Positions 26,562 to 35,550 of a stretch of 64,000 nucleotides of DNA are shown piece by piece. The translations under genes were made by a program, and so were the position numbers. Each line of letters opens with the position of its first letter. Position 1 is the stretch's first letter. This stretch comes from Rhizobiaceae bacterium (GTDB lineage: Bacteria > Pseudomonadota > Alphaproteobacteria > Rhizobiales > Rhizobiaceae). A model generated the notes under the pieces. That model was not told where the DNA came from. It did not search any database and was given only the letters and a program-made list of their open reading frames with translations. Location of the stretch: positions 1-64,000 of the forward strand of contig JAEPOG010000001.1 of NCBI GenBank assembly GCA_017643025.1, given 5' to 3'.

Positions 26562-27574
26562 AGAAGATCGACATTTTCACCCATATCTGGCCGCAGCCCT
26601 TTCACAAGGCGCTGGTCGACATCAAGGGCGAGATGACCGACATCACCATGCGCTCGCGCGACGTGCCGATGATGACCGACCTCGACCGGCGCTTCGAGGT
26701 GATGGACATGTTCGGGCCGGACTATGTGCAGGTTCTGTCGCTCGCCTCGCCGCCGCTCGAGGCGATCCTGACGGATGACCAGGCGCATGATTTGAGCATC
26801 ATCGGCTCGGATTCGATGGCCGAGCTCTGCCGGAAATATCCCGACCGCTTCCCGGCATTCATCGGCACCGTCGCGCTTTCCGATCCGGACCGGGCCGTCG
26901 AAGAGGCGAGATACGCCATCGAGCAGCTCGGTGCGGTCGGCATGCAGACCTTCACCAATATTCGCGGCAAGCCGCTCGACCGGCAGGAATTCATGCCATT
27001 CTTCGAATACATGGCCAAGGCCGGCAAGCCGGTCTGGCTGCACCCGGCCCGCTCGGCAAAGATGACCGACTACGCAACGGAGGACGAATCCCAGTACGAG
27101 ATCTGGTGGACCTTCGGCTGGCCATACGAGACGTCCGCCGCCATGGCCCGGCTGGTCTTTTCCGGCGTGTTCGACCGCTATCCCGGCCTGAAGATCATCA
27201 CCCACCATGCCGGCGGCATGGTTCCCTTCTTCGAGGGCCGCGTCGGCCCCGGCTGGGACCAAATGGGCAAGCGCACCTCGGGCCGCGACCTCTCCCAGGT
27301 GCTCAAATCACTGAAGCGCCCTCACCTCGACTACTTCCGGGAATTCTACGCCGACACGGCAAGCTTCGGTTCCCGCAAGGCGATCGAGCACGCGATGGAG
27401 TTCTTCGGCGAGGACCGGGTGCTCTTCGCCTCCGATGCGCCCTTCGATCCCGAAGGCGGTCCGATGTACATCCGCGAAACGACTCGCATCATCGATGGGA
27501 TGGACATCACAGACGCCCAGCGGAAGAAAATCTATCAGGACAACGCCGCGCAGCTGCTGGGTCTGCAGTTGTAG
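26558..27574 (+). CDS. Amidohydrolase-2/ACMSD-like enzyme, first metal His replaced
   Basis: 338-residue TIM-barrel enzyme of the aminocarboxymuconate-semialdehyde decarboxylase family. The N-terminal motif normally reads DxHxH; here it is IDIFTHIWP (residues 4-12), with Phe where the first His stands. Other ligand regions persist: WLHPAR, ITHHAGG and LFASDAPFD. Family members include non-oxidative decarboxylases of hydroxybenzoates and hydrolases. The overlap with the IclR gene and the following flavin hydroxylase suggest one ring-degrading operon. The missing His may alter metal dependence. Confidence 0.82.
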   Translation: MKKIDIFTHIWPQPFHKALVDIKGEMTDITMRSRDVPMMTDLDRRFEVMDMFGPDYVQVLSLASPPLEAILTDDQAHDLSIIGSDSMAELCRKYPDRFPAFIGTVALSDPDRAVEEARYAIEQLGAVGMQTFTNIRGKPLDRQEFMPFFEYMAKAGKPVWLHPARSAKMTDYATEDESQYEIWWTFGWPYETSAAMARLVFSGVFDRYPGLKIITHHAGGMVPFFEGRVGPGWDQMGKRTSGRDLSQVLKSLKRPHLDYFREFYADTASFGSRKAIEHAMEFFGEDRVLFASDAPFDPEGGPMYIRETTRIIDGMDITDAQRKKIYQDNAAQLLGLQL

Positions 27575-27600
27575 CGGCCAGGAAGCGACGAGCATTCCCG

Positions 27601-29187
27601 ATGGCAGGCCGAAACAACCCCCACGACGTGGTGATCGTCGGCGGCGGTCCCGTCGGCATGGGCCTCGCCATCGAGCTCGGCCAGCGGGGCGTCCATGTCA
27701 CGGTTGTCGAGCGCTATCCCGAACCGCAGCAGGTGCCGAAGGGCCAGAACCTCACGCAGCGCACGCTCGAGCATTTCCACTTCTGGGGCTGCGAAGATGA
27801 GATTCGCAACGCACGCACCGTGCCGCGCGGCGAAGGCATTGGCGGCATGACCGCCTATGGATCGCTGCTCGGCGACTACCATTTCGACTGGCTGAACCGC
27901 GCGCTGGTGAAGCCCTACTACTACACGGCCAATGAACGCCTGCCGCAATACGCCACCGAAGCAGTGCTGCGCCGCCGGGCGGCTGAAATTCCCAGCATCG
28001 ACCTGCACTATGGTTGGTCCGGCACCGGGCTGGATCAGGACGAAGAAGGCGTGTCCGTCGCGATCGGAGAGTACAACGGAACAAGGCAGCGCACGCTCCG
28101 CGCCGCCTATGCCGTCGGCTGCGACGGCAGCCGCTCGACTGTGCGCGAGGCTGCCGGCATAACCGAGACGCGCTCCGACCATGACCGGCTGATGGTGCTG
28201 CTGGTCTTCCGCTCGCCGGAACTGCACGAACTGCTGGGGCGCTATCCGGGCAAGGCTTTCTACAAGGTGCTGCACCCGGATTTCGACGGCTACTGGCTGT
28301 TCTTCGGCCGCGTGGATCTTGGCACGACGTGGTTCTTCCACGCGCCGGTTCCGCCTGGCACAACGCGCGACAATTTCGATTTCCGCGACCTGCTCCATCG
28401 CGCTGTCGGGCAGCCCTTTGGCCTCGACATCGATTATGTCGGCTTCTGGGATTTGCGCGTCGCGATGGCCGACAGCTACCGCGCAGGCCGCGTCTTCATC
28501 GCCGGCGACGCCGCGCACAGCCACCCGCCCTATGGCGGCTACGGAATCAACACAGGCTTCGAGGACGCGCGCAATCTGGGCTGGAAGCTGGCCGCCGATC
28601 TGCAGGGCTGGGGCGGACCCGGCCTGCTGGACTCATACGACGCGGAGCGCCGCCCGGTCTTTGCCTCAACCGCGCGCGACTTCATCGAGCGCTTCATCGA
28701 GGAAGACCGCGAGCTGATCGGGAATTTCAGTCCCGACCGAGACGAGGAAGCCTTCGCCGCCGAGTGGACCCGCCGCTCCAAGGGCACGATGGAAGTCTCC
28801 GCCTACGAACCGAACTATGAGGGCTCGCCAGTTATTGCCGGCTGCCGGGAGGGCGCCGCTCCCAGCGCGCATGGCGACCATCAGATGACCGCTCGCGCCG
28901 GCCACCATCTGGCGCCGCAGGTGCTTTCGGATGGCGTCAATGTATACGAGCGCCTTGGAGACGGCTTCACGCTGCTGTCGCTGGGTAGCAATGGCAATGC
29001 CGTCGAAGCGTTTAGCGCGGCGGCCGAGGAACGTGGTCTGCCGCTCGACATCGTCGAAGACGGCTCGACCACCGCCCGCGAGGCCTATGGCGCATCGCTG
29101 GTTCTGATCAGGCCGGATCAGTACGTTGGCTGGGCCGGCGAGGATGCCGATGCCGACGAAATCGTTACGCACGCGACAGGCGGTTGA
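27601..29187 (+). CDS. FAD-dependent aromatic monooxygenase (MhpA/phenol hydroxylase type)
   Basis: Group A flavoprotein hydroxylase of 528 residues. The Rossmann motif GGGPVGMGLAIELG is near residues 14-27, the DG motif in VGCDGSRSTV near 179, and the GD motif in VFIAGDAAHSHPP near 300, followed by GINTGFEDARNLGWKL. A C-terminal thioredoxin-like region ends the protein. It uses NAD(P)H and oxygen to hydroxylate a phenolic ring. ATG 27601 fits the family N-terminus; the frame is open far upstream only because it overlaps the previous gene in another frame. It ends five bases before the tRNA-Thr 3' end. Confidence 0.9.
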   Translation: MAGRNNPHDVVIVGGGPVGMGLAIELGQRGVHVTVVERYPEPQQVPKGQNLTQRTLEHFHFWGCEDEIRNARTVPRGEGIGGMTAYGSLLGDYHFDWLNRALVKPYYYTANERLPQYATEAVLRRRAAEIPSIDLHYGWSGTGLDQDEEGVSVAIGEYNGTRQRTLRAAYAVGCDGSRSTVREAAGITETRSDHDRLMVLLVFRSPELHELLGRYPGKAFYKVLHPDFDGYWLFFGRVDLGTTWFFHAPVPPGTTRDNFDFRDLLHRAVGQPFGLDIDYVGFWDLRVAMADSYRAGRVFIAGDAAHSHPPYGGYGINTGFEDARNLGWKLAADLQGWGGPGLLDSYDAERRPVFASTARDFIERFIEEDRELIGNFSPDRDEEAFAAEWTRRSKGTMEVSAYEPNYEGSPVIAGCREGAAPSAHGDHQMTARAGHHLAPQVLSDGVNVYERLGDGFTLLSLGSNGNAVEAFSAAAEERGLPLDIVEDGSTTAREAYGASLVLIRPDQYVGWAGEDADADEIVTHATGG

Positions 29188-29192
29188 GAAAC

Positions 29193-29268
29193 TGGTGCCC
29201 CCGGCAGGAATCGAACCCGCGACCAACGGTTTACAAAACCGCTGCTCTACCAGCTGAGCTACAAGGGC
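29193..29268 (-). tRNA. tRNA-Thr (anticodon UGU)
   Basis: The reverse complement begins GCCCTTGTAGCTCAGCTGG, has anticodon loop TTTGTAA (anticodon TGT), a T-loop GGTTCGATTCC and the acceptor pair GCCCTTG/CGGGGGC with G-U wobbles, then A and an encoded CCA (29193-29195). It is convergent with the monooxygenase gene. Its 3' end is a possible insertion point of the catabolic block to the left. Confidence 0.96.
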
Positions 29269-29404
29269 ACTGGGCGCCGCCTACCACAAAAGTTTCGGGC
29301 AGGAAATGGCCGTTCTCGGACGATCGCAACGCCGATACTTTGCACCGGAAGGCGTGCATGATACCCAGACCAAGCCGCCGCAAGGCTTGTTGCAGCCCGG
29401 GAAC

Positions 29405-30187
29405 ATGATGGACACCGCCGCCCTGCCCCAGTCTCTGGCCTTCGTCGCAGCCGACAACGAGGATGCATCCGACGCGGCCAAGCGGCTGTCTGCTCTCTAC
29501 GGTCAGGAGCGGGTTGAAGACGCTGATACGATCGTGGCGCTCGGCGGCGACGGCTTCATGCTCCAGACTCTGCGCGAGAACATCGGCAAGGGCCGTCAGA
29601 TCTACGGCATGAACCGCGGCACAGTCGGGTTCCTGATGAATGAGTATCGCGAGGAGAACCTGCGCGAACGGATCGCCGCGGCCACGCTCGACACGATCCG
29701 CCCGCTAATCATGGAGACGGTGACAGACAGCGGCGAAACCGGCACCGACTTCGCCATCAACGAGGTGGCGCTGTTTCGTCAGTCGGCCCAGGCCGCACGT
29801 CTGCGGATCACGATCGACGATCACGTGCGGCTCGACGAACTGGTCTGCGACGGCGTGATGGTGGCGACGCCAGCCGGTTCGACGGCCTACAACCTTTCGG
29901 CCCATGGCCCCATCCTGCCGCTAGACGCGCCGCTGCTCGCGCTCACGCCCGTCAGCCCGTTTCGTCCGCGGCGCTGGCGTGGCGCGCTGCTGTCAAACCA
30001 GGCGAAGGTTCGCTTCGACGTTCTGGAGCAGGAGAAACGGCCGGTGAATGCTGTCGCAGACCACAAGGAGGTCCGTTCCGTCGTCTCGGTGACGGTGTCG
30101 GAATCGCACAGCCAGACCGTCGGCATCCTGTTCGACGCCAGCCATTCGTGGAACGAGCGGATCCTCGCAGAGCAGTTCCGCTATTGA
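29405..30187 (+). CDS. nadK: NAD kinase
   Basis: Cytoplasmic enzyme making NADP from NAD and ATP or polyphosphate, 260 residues. The catalytic GGDG motif is in VALGGDGFML (near residues 46-55), the NE motif in INEVALF, and the glycine/serine-rich DGVMVATPAGSTAYNLSA lies around residues 139-156. ATG 29405 (or the adjacent ATG 29408) gives the usual length of about 259 residues; a frame extension to 29306 adds 33 unconserved residues. It stands alone, between tRNA-Thr and a helicase gene. Confidence 0.93.
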   Translation: MMDTAALPQSLAFVAADNEDASDAAKRLSALYGQERVEDADTIVALGGDGFMLQTLRENIGKGRQIYGMNRGTVGFLMNEYREENLRERIAAATLDTIRPLIMETVTDSGETGTDFAINEVALFRQSAQAARLRITIDDHVRLDELVCDGVMVATPAGSTAYNLSAHGPILPLDAPLLALTPVSPFRPRRWRGALLSNQAKVRFDVLEQEKRPVNAVADHKEVRSVVSVTVSESHSQTVGILFDASHSWNERILAEQFRY

Positions 30188-30374
30188 TCATTCTCCCGCG
30201 TGATTAGGCTTAATGTCACAATTCCGGCGTCAGACGCGTGCAAATTGGGCGCTTCATGTTGACAAGCGCACTCTCTAGGACGTACGCGACCACATGCTAA
30301 TGGTGCACCGCACCACCGAAAGCCGGAAAACGCAACGCGTCCAACGCCGGTAACCAGCAAAGACAACCGCCATC

Positions 30375-31847
30375 GTGTCAGAAGACGACAAGACCGCCGT
30401 GAGCGACATCGCATTCACAGACCTCGGCCTCTCTCCGAAGGTTCTGTCCGCGGTAACGGACTCCGGCTACACGACCCCGACGCCGATCCAGGCCGGCGCC
30501 ATTCCTCACGCGCTCGCCGGCAAGGACGTGCTGGGCATCGCCCAGACCGGCACCGGCAAGACCGCGGCCTTCGTGCTGCCGATGATTACCCGGCTTGAAA
30601 AGGGCCGCGCCAGGGCGCGCATGCCGCGCACGCTCATCCTCGAGCCGACGCGCGAACTCGCCGCACAGGTCGAGGAAAACTTCGTCAAGTACGGCAAGAA
30701 CCACAAGCTCAACATCGCGCTCTTGATCGGCGGCGTTTCGTTCGACGAACAGGACCGCAAGCTGGAGCGCGGCGCCGACGTGCTGATCGCCACACCCGGT
30801 CGCCTGCTCGACCATTTCGAGCGCGGCAAGCTGCTGCTGACCGGCGTCGACATCCTCGTCATCGACGAAGCCGACCGCATGCTCGACATGGGTTTCATCC
30901 CCGACATCGAGCGCATCTGCAAGCTGATCCCCTTCACGCGGCAGACGCTGTTTTTCTCGGCCACCATGCCGCCGGAGATCACCAAGCTCACAGAGCAGTT
31001 TCTTCAGGCGCCGGTGCGGATCGAGGTTTCTCGTCCCTCCACCACCGCAGCCAATGTCACGCAGCGGCTGGTCAAATCGCCGTCGAAGGCGTGGGACAAG
31101 CGCGCCGTCCTGCGCGATCTCATCCGCTCTGAAATGGACGGACTGAAGAACGCGATCATCTTCTGCAACCGCAAGGTCGAAGTGTCGGACCTGTTCCGCT
31201 CGCTGATCAAGCATGACTTCGACGCCGGCGCATTGCATGGCGACATGGACCAGCGCGCCCGCATGGCGACGCTCGAAGCATTCCGAAACGGCAAGCTGAA
31301 GCTGCTGGTCGCATCGGACGTCGCGGCGCGTGGCCTCGACATCCCTGATGTCAGCCATGTCTTCAATTTCGACGTGCCGATTCACGCCGAGGACTATGTC
31401 CACCGCATAGGTCGCACCGGCCGCGCCGGTCGTTCCGGCAAGGCGTTCACAATCGTCACGCGCGCCGACCAGAAATATCTGGACGCGATCGAGAAGCTGA
31501 CCGGGCAGGACATCGAATGGCTGGACGGCGACCTCTCGACAGTCGTTCAGTCCGCCGAGAGCGAGGAAAAGCCGCGCGGCCGCGGGCGTGGCAGGTCGTC
31601 ACGCGATACGGACAGGCCTGCGAAGGCTGAGAAATCCGAGCAGCGACAGGCGGAAAAGGCTGAGAAGCCTGCGTCGGAAAAGAACGAGCGCAAGGAAAAG
31701 ATCCGCGACGCCAATGCAGCCCGCTCGGCAGACGCTGACAAAAAAGACCGTCAGCCCTCGCGTCGCGACAAGGGCGACGACGGCAACGCCCCGCTCGGCT
31801 TCGGCGAGGACATGCCCGATTTCATGAAGATCGCGATCCGCGCCTGA
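30375..31847 (+). CDS. DEAD-box ATP-dependent RNA helicase with charged tail
   Basis: 490-residue RNA helicase with GTG start at 30375. The Q motif is YTTPTPIQ, Walker A AQTGTGKT at 56-63, PTRELA, DEAD in VIDEADRMLD, SAT, and HRIGRTGRAGRSGKA. The last about 100 residues are highly charged (KAEKSEQRQAEKAEK and similar), a probable RNA- or ribosome-binding tail. The 187-base leader upstream is long enough for post-transcriptional control. The stop TGA directly abuts the stop of the convergent TfoX-like gene, sharing a TGATCA. Confidence 0.93.
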   Translation: MSEDDKTAVSDIAFTDLGLSPKVLSAVTDSGYTTPTPIQAGAIPHALAGKDVLGIAQTGTGKTAAFVLPMITRLEKGRARARMPRTLILEPTRELAAQVEENFVKYGKNHKLNIALLIGGVSFDEQDRKLERGADVLIATPGRLLDHFERGKLLLTGVDILVIDEADRMLDMGFIPDIERICKLIPFTRQTLFFSATMPPEITKLTEQFLQAPVRIEVSRPSTTAANVTQRLVKSPSKAWDKRAVLRDLIRSEMDGLKNAIIFCNRKVEVSDLFRSLIKHDFDAGALHGDMDQRARMATLEAFRNGKLKLLVASDVAARGLDIPDVSHVFNFDVPIHAEDYVHRIGRTGRAGRSGKAFTIVTRADQKYLDAIEKLTGQDIEWLDGDLSTVVQSAESEEKPRGRGRGRSSRDTDRPAKAEKSEQRQAEKAEKPASEKNERKEKIRDANAARSADADKKDRQPSRRDKGDDGNAPLGFGEDMPDFMKIAIRA

Positions 31848-32171
31848 TCAACTGCCCGACCTGAGCGCTGCCTGATAGGCCTTGCGCGCCCAAACAGCCA
31901 TTTCTTCCGGATCGTCCATGGCGCTTTCCGGCGCCGACCAGTAGGGCATGGCAACTTCCCTGCCATGCCTGCCGCCGACATAGGTCCATCGCTTGCTGCC
32001 AGCGGCTTCGAGTTCGGGAGCGAGAACATCGTCGCCCTTCAGCCGCAACTCGCCGCGCAGCCAGACCGCGATGATCGTGCCCTGGTAATAGATGCCTTTA
32101 CCGCCAAACATGCGGCGCAGCCTGACTTGTCCAAGCCCCGAGAAAAGGTCGCTCAGGGCGTCGTCATCCAT
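31848..32171 (-). CDS. TfoX/Sxy N-terminal domain protein
   Basis: 107-residue protein made only of the TfoX N-terminal domain. The diagnostic stretch RRMFGGKGIYYQG (about residues 19-31) is followed by LRLKGD and a C-terminal AYQAAL. In gammaproteobacteria full-length Sxy controls competence; single-domain versions in alphaproteobacteria have no established role. It is the last gene downstream of the suf cluster, seven bases from sufA, so it may be transcribed with it. Confidence 0.87.
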   Translation of the reverse strand: MDDDALSDLFSGLGQVRLRRMFGGKGIYYQGTIIAVWLRGELRLKGDDVLAPELEAAGSKRWTYVGGRHGREVAMPYWSAPESAMDDPEEMAVWARKAYQAALRSGS

Positions 32172-32178
32172 GGAAAGA

Positions 32179-32562
32179 TCAGGCAGTGCCGGCGGCGCGC
32201 GCCTCGGCCAGCGCCTTGAGGTCGGCCGGCTTCAGTTCGACAGACTCGCCGCAGCCGCAGGCGGACGACTGATTGGGATTATTGAAGACGAAGCCAGTGC
32301 GCAGCTTCGTCACCTCGAAATCCATCTCGGTGCCGAGGAGATAAAGCGACGCCTCCGGCGCCACCCAAACATTGGCCCCGGCGTGCTCGACATGGTCGTC
32401 CTTTGCGTCCGGTTCGGTCACCAGATCGACCGTGTACTCCATGCCGGCGCAGCCACCCTTCTTGATGCCGACGCGCACGCCCTTTGCATTGCCGCGCGTC
32501 GCGACGATCTCGCGCACGCGCTCGGCCGCCCTGTCGGTCATGGTGATGACTTCGAACTTCAT
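32179..32562 (-). CDS. sufA: A-type Fe-S carrier, SufA/IscA (HesB) family
   Basis: 127-residue Fe-S carrier transferring clusters to apoproteins. The three conserved Cys are in KGGCAGMEY and SACGCGE (C...CxC). ATG 32562 was chosen because it is preceded by GGAGCGAGAC and starts with the family sequence MKFEVITMTDRA; the longer frame back to 32745 has unrelated residues. The gene ends the suf operon. Confidence 0.93.
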   Translation of the reverse strand: MKFEVITMTDRAAERVREIVATRGNAKGVRVGIKKGGCAGMEYTVDLVTEPDAKDDHVEHAGANVWVAPEASLYLLGTEMDFEVTKLRTGFVFNNPNQSSACGCGESVELKPADLKALAEARAAGTA

Positions 32563-32650
32563 GTCTCGCTCCATTCGAGCCGGTTCAAGGCCGGCGGAAT
32601 GACTCATTCCATACCAAAATGGTGAAGAAACCGGACGCGCGCAAGGCTGC

Positions 32651-33025
32651 TCAGTACCAGCCGACAGCGATCTTGGCTTCTTCCGACATACGGTCGGGCG
32701 TCCATGGCGGGTCGAACACCATGTCGACCTCGACATTGCTGACACCCTCGACGGTGCTGACTGCGTCCTGAACCCAACCGGGCATCTCGCCGGCGACTGG
32801 GCAGCCGGGAGCGGTCAGCGTCATGTCGATCTTGACCTCGCGGTTGTCCTCGATGTCGATCCTGTAGATCAGGCCGAGCTCGTAGATGTCGGCCGGAATC
32901 TCCGGATCGTAGACCGTCTTCAGCGCGCCGATGATGTCGTCGGAAAGCCGCGCCAGTTCGTCCGCTGGAATTTTGCTTTCAACGGTCGGGGCATTGGGCT
33001 CGGGAATTGTCGTTTCGTCGGTCAT
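32651..33025 (-). CDS. sufT: SufT/MIP18-family (DUF59) Fe-S assembly protein
   Basis: 124 residues with the DUF59 hallmarks DPEIPADIYELGLIY (about residues 40-54) and TAPGCPVAGEMP (about 72-83) around the conserved Cys. Such proteins aid Fe-S cluster maturation and are commonly embedded in suf operons. It lies four bases after sufS and is clearly cotranscribed. The N-terminal 25 residues are polar and probably disordered. Confidence 0.9.
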   Translation of the reverse strand: MTDETTIPEPNAPTVESKIPADELARLSDDIIGALKTVYDPEIPADIYELGLIYRIDIEDNREVKIDMTLTAPGCPVAGEMPGWVQDAVSTVEGVSNVEVDMVFDPPWTPDRMSEEAKIAVGWY

Positions 33026-33029
33026 GGCT

Positions 33030-34274
33030 TCACCCGAAGAATTTGCGCGCCTTGTCCAGCGCCTCGACCAGCACGTCGACTTCGGCCTTCGTATTATACA
33101 TGGCGAAGGACGCCCGGCATGTCGAGGTTACGCCGAAACGCTTGAGCAGCGGCTGCGCGCAATGCGTGCCGGCCCGTACTGCCACGCCGGCGCGGTCGAT
33201 CACCATCGAAACGTCGTGAGCGTGGATCCCCTGCAGTTCGAATGAGATGATCGCGCCCTTGCCCGGCGCATTGCCGAAGATGCGCAGCGAATTGATGCTT
33301 GCGAGCTGCTCGTGCGCATAGGCACGCAGTTCCGCCTCGTGCGCGGCTATCGCCCTGCGGCCGATGCCTTCCATGTATTCGAGCGCCGCACCAAGCCCGA
33401 TCGCCTGCACGATGGGCGGCGTACCCGCCTCGAAGCGGTGCGGCGGATCGTTGTAGGTGACCAGATCCTCGGTCACATCCTCGATCATCTCGCCACCACC
33501 CTGGAAGGGCCGCATGGCTTCCAGCATCGCCTTCTTGCCGTAGAGCACACCGATACCGGACGGCCCGTAGACCTTGTGGCCGGTGAACACGTAGAAATCC
33601 GCGTCGAGGTCGCGCACATCGACCGGCATGTGAACGGCACCTTGGCTGCCATCGACCAGTACAGGAATGCCGCGCGCATGGGCGATCCTGACGATCTCCT
33701 TGATCGGCACGACCGTGCCCAGCACGTTCGACATATGCGTGATGGCGACCAGCTTGGTCTTGTCGGTCAGCCGCTTCTCGAATTCCTCGATGTGGAAGGC
33801 GCCTTCCTCGTCGACCGGCGCCCAGACCAGCTTGGCGCCTTGCCTCTCGCGGATGAAATGCCACGGCACGATGTTGGAGTGGTGCTCCATAATGGAGAGC
33901 ACGATCTCGTCGCCCTCACCGATGTTCGGCATGCCCCAGCCATAGGCGACGGTGTTGATCGCCTCGGTCGTCGACTTGGTGAAGACGATTTCGTCGATGC
34001 TTTCGGCATTGAGGAAGCGCCGCGCCGTTTCGCGCGCCTTCTCATAGGCGTCGGTGGCGGCGTTGGAGAGGAAATGCAGCCCGCGATGCACGTTGGCGTA
34101 TTCACTGGAATAGGCGTGCGTGACCGCGTCGATCACGGCCTTCGGCTTCTGGGCCGATGCGCCATTGTCGAGATATACGAGCGGCTTTCCGTAGACCTCA
34201 CGCGACAGGATGGGGAAGTCGCGGCGGATGGCCTCGACATCGAACCCGGTGAGTGAACCCGTGGGCGCGTTCAT
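33030..34274 (-). CDS. sufS: Cysteine desulfurase SufS (group II)
   Basis: 414-residue PLP enzyme that takes sulfur from cysteine. The PLP Lys is in FTGHKVYGPSG, the persulfide Cys in the short loop RAGTHCAQPLL near residue 368, which is typical for group II (SufS/CsdA) enzymes. It is translated immediately after sufD (four bases apart). Together with the group-I-type enzyme at 38205-39368 it gives this operon two desulfurases. Confidence 0.95.
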   Translation of the reverse strand: MNAPTGSLTGFDVEAIRRDFPILSREVYGKPLVYLDNGASAQKPKAVIDAVTHAYSSEYANVHRGLHFLSNAATDAYEKARETARRFLNAESIDEIVFTKSTTEAINTVAYGWGMPNIGEGDEIVLSIMEHHSNIVPWHFIRERQGAKLVWAPVDEEGAFHIEEFEKRLTDKTKLVAITHMSNVLGTVVPIKEIVRIAHARGIPVLVDGSQGAVHMPVDVRDLDADFYVFTGHKVYGPSGIGVLYGKKAMLEAMRPFQGGGEMIEDVTEDLVTYNDPPHRFEAGTPPIVQAIGLGAALEYMEGIGRRAIAAHEAELRAYAHEQLASINSLRIFGNAPGKGAIISFELQGIHAHDVSMVIDRAGVAVRAGTHCAQPLLKRFGVTSTCRASFAMYNTKAEVDVLVEALDKARKFFG

Positions 34275-34278
34275 CGCA

Positions 34279-35541
34279 TCACCCGTGCTCGTCGAACCAG
34301 TTTTCCAGCCGGACCTCGAGCGCGGTAACCAGCGCTTCGTCCTCCAGTTCCTCGATCACCTCGGCCAGGAACGCCTTGACCAGAAGGCCACGCGCTTCCT
34401 TCTCGGGCACGCCGCGCGCCATCAGGTAGAACAGATGGGCGTGGTCGATCTCGGCCACGGTGGCGCCATGTCCGCAAGCCACATCGTCGGCGAAGATTTC
34501 GAGCTCCGGCTTGACCGAGAACTCCGCCTCATCCGACAGCACCAGCGAATTGCACGCCATCTTGGCGTCGGTTTTCTGGGCCTCGCGTGCAACCCGGATC
34601 TGGCCCTGGAACACACCCTGCGCCTTGCCGGTCACGATGTTGCGCACCAGCTCGGTCGATGTCGTCCCGTAGCCGCTGTGGTCGAGAACCATCGTCAGGT
34701 CGTTGTGGGTGGCATTCGCAAGCAGATTGACGCTCCGCAGTTCGAAATGCGCCGCTTCGCCCGGCATGGCGACGTGCACCTCCTGGCGGACCAGGCGGCC
34801 TCCGACGTTCATCACGAACAGGGAAAGGTTGGAATTCTTGCCGACCTCAGCTTCGAACTTGCCGAGATGCGTCGTGTCCTCGGACTGCTCCTGAAGGATG
34901 ATGAACCGCACATCTGCGCCTTCGCCGACGACGACCTTGTCGATCGAGGAAACGAGCGCAGCGCCTGCGCCGGCCTGCCGTTCAAGAAACGTCACCTTGG
35001 CCCCGGCGCCTACGGTGATCGTAAACCGGCTATGCGCCTGCCCGCCGGCATGCAGGTTCTGCAGCTCTATCGGGTTCTGGACCTCGACGCCGTCGGCAAC
35101 GGAAATCGCAAAGCCGTCGGAAACGAATGCCGCATTGATCGCCCCGACGCTGTCATCGACGCCGGCGATCAACTGGTCGGCTAGTTCGCCCTTGGCGAAA
35201 AGCTCCTTCAGGCGATGGATCGTCACGCCATCAGGGTTCTCGGCCTTTTCGGCGCGCCCGTTGGACACCGTCAGGCGATGCGAGTCGCCGATCAGCACCG
35301 GCAGCGCTTCGGGCTTCGCCGTACGGTCGAATGCCGGCACGGTGCCGATCAGGCGGCGCAGGTCTGTGTAATGCCAGTGCTCGACCTTGCGCGTCGGCAG
35401 CCCGCGCTTGATGGCCTCAAGCGCAGTGTCGCGGCGCAGCGTCACGGCCTCGTTGCCGGGCAAATCCGACAGCCTTGTGCTGAAGACCTCGACCAGCGCC
35501 GTCTCGGACGCGGTCAGTTTCGGCGTGGCATGTACGTTCAT
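34279..35541 (-). CDS. sufD: Fe-S cluster assembly scaffold subunit SufD
   Basis: 420-residue beta-helix protein that partners with SufB and SufC. It contains the UPF0051/SufBD core (about residues 150-400) with typical stretches such as EIFADDVACGHGATVAEID and YLMARGVPEKEAR near the C-terminus. ATG 35541 with an AGGTGG five bases upstream was preferred to GTG 35550, which directly adjoins the sufC stop. It is tightly packed in the operon. Confidence 0.94.
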   Translation of the reverse strand: MNVHATPKLTASETALVEVFSTRLSDLPGNEAVTLRRDTALEAIKRGLPTRKVEHWHYTDLRRLIGTVPAFDRTAKPEALPVLIGDSHRLTVSNGRAEKAENPDGVTIHRLKELFAKGELADQLIAGVDDSVGAINAAFVSDGFAISVADGVEVQNPIELQNLHAGGQAHSRFTITVGAGAKVTFLERQAGAGAALVSSIDKVVVGEGADVRFIILQEQSEDTTHLGKFEAEVGKNSNLSLFVMNVGGRLVRQEVHVAMPGEAAHFELRSVNLLANATHNDLTMVLDHSGYGTTSTELVRNIVTGKAQGVFQGQIRVAREAQKTDAKMACNSLVLSDEAEFSVKPELEIFADDVACGHGATVAEIDHAHLFYLMARGVPEKEARGLLVKAFLAEVIEELEDEALVTALEVRLENWFDEHG

Positions 35542-35550
35542 CGCATCCAC

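Noticed and set aside
30259..30264. TTGACA as a -35 element before the second helicase gene
   Set aside because: No acceptable -10 hexamer lies 16-18 bases downstream.
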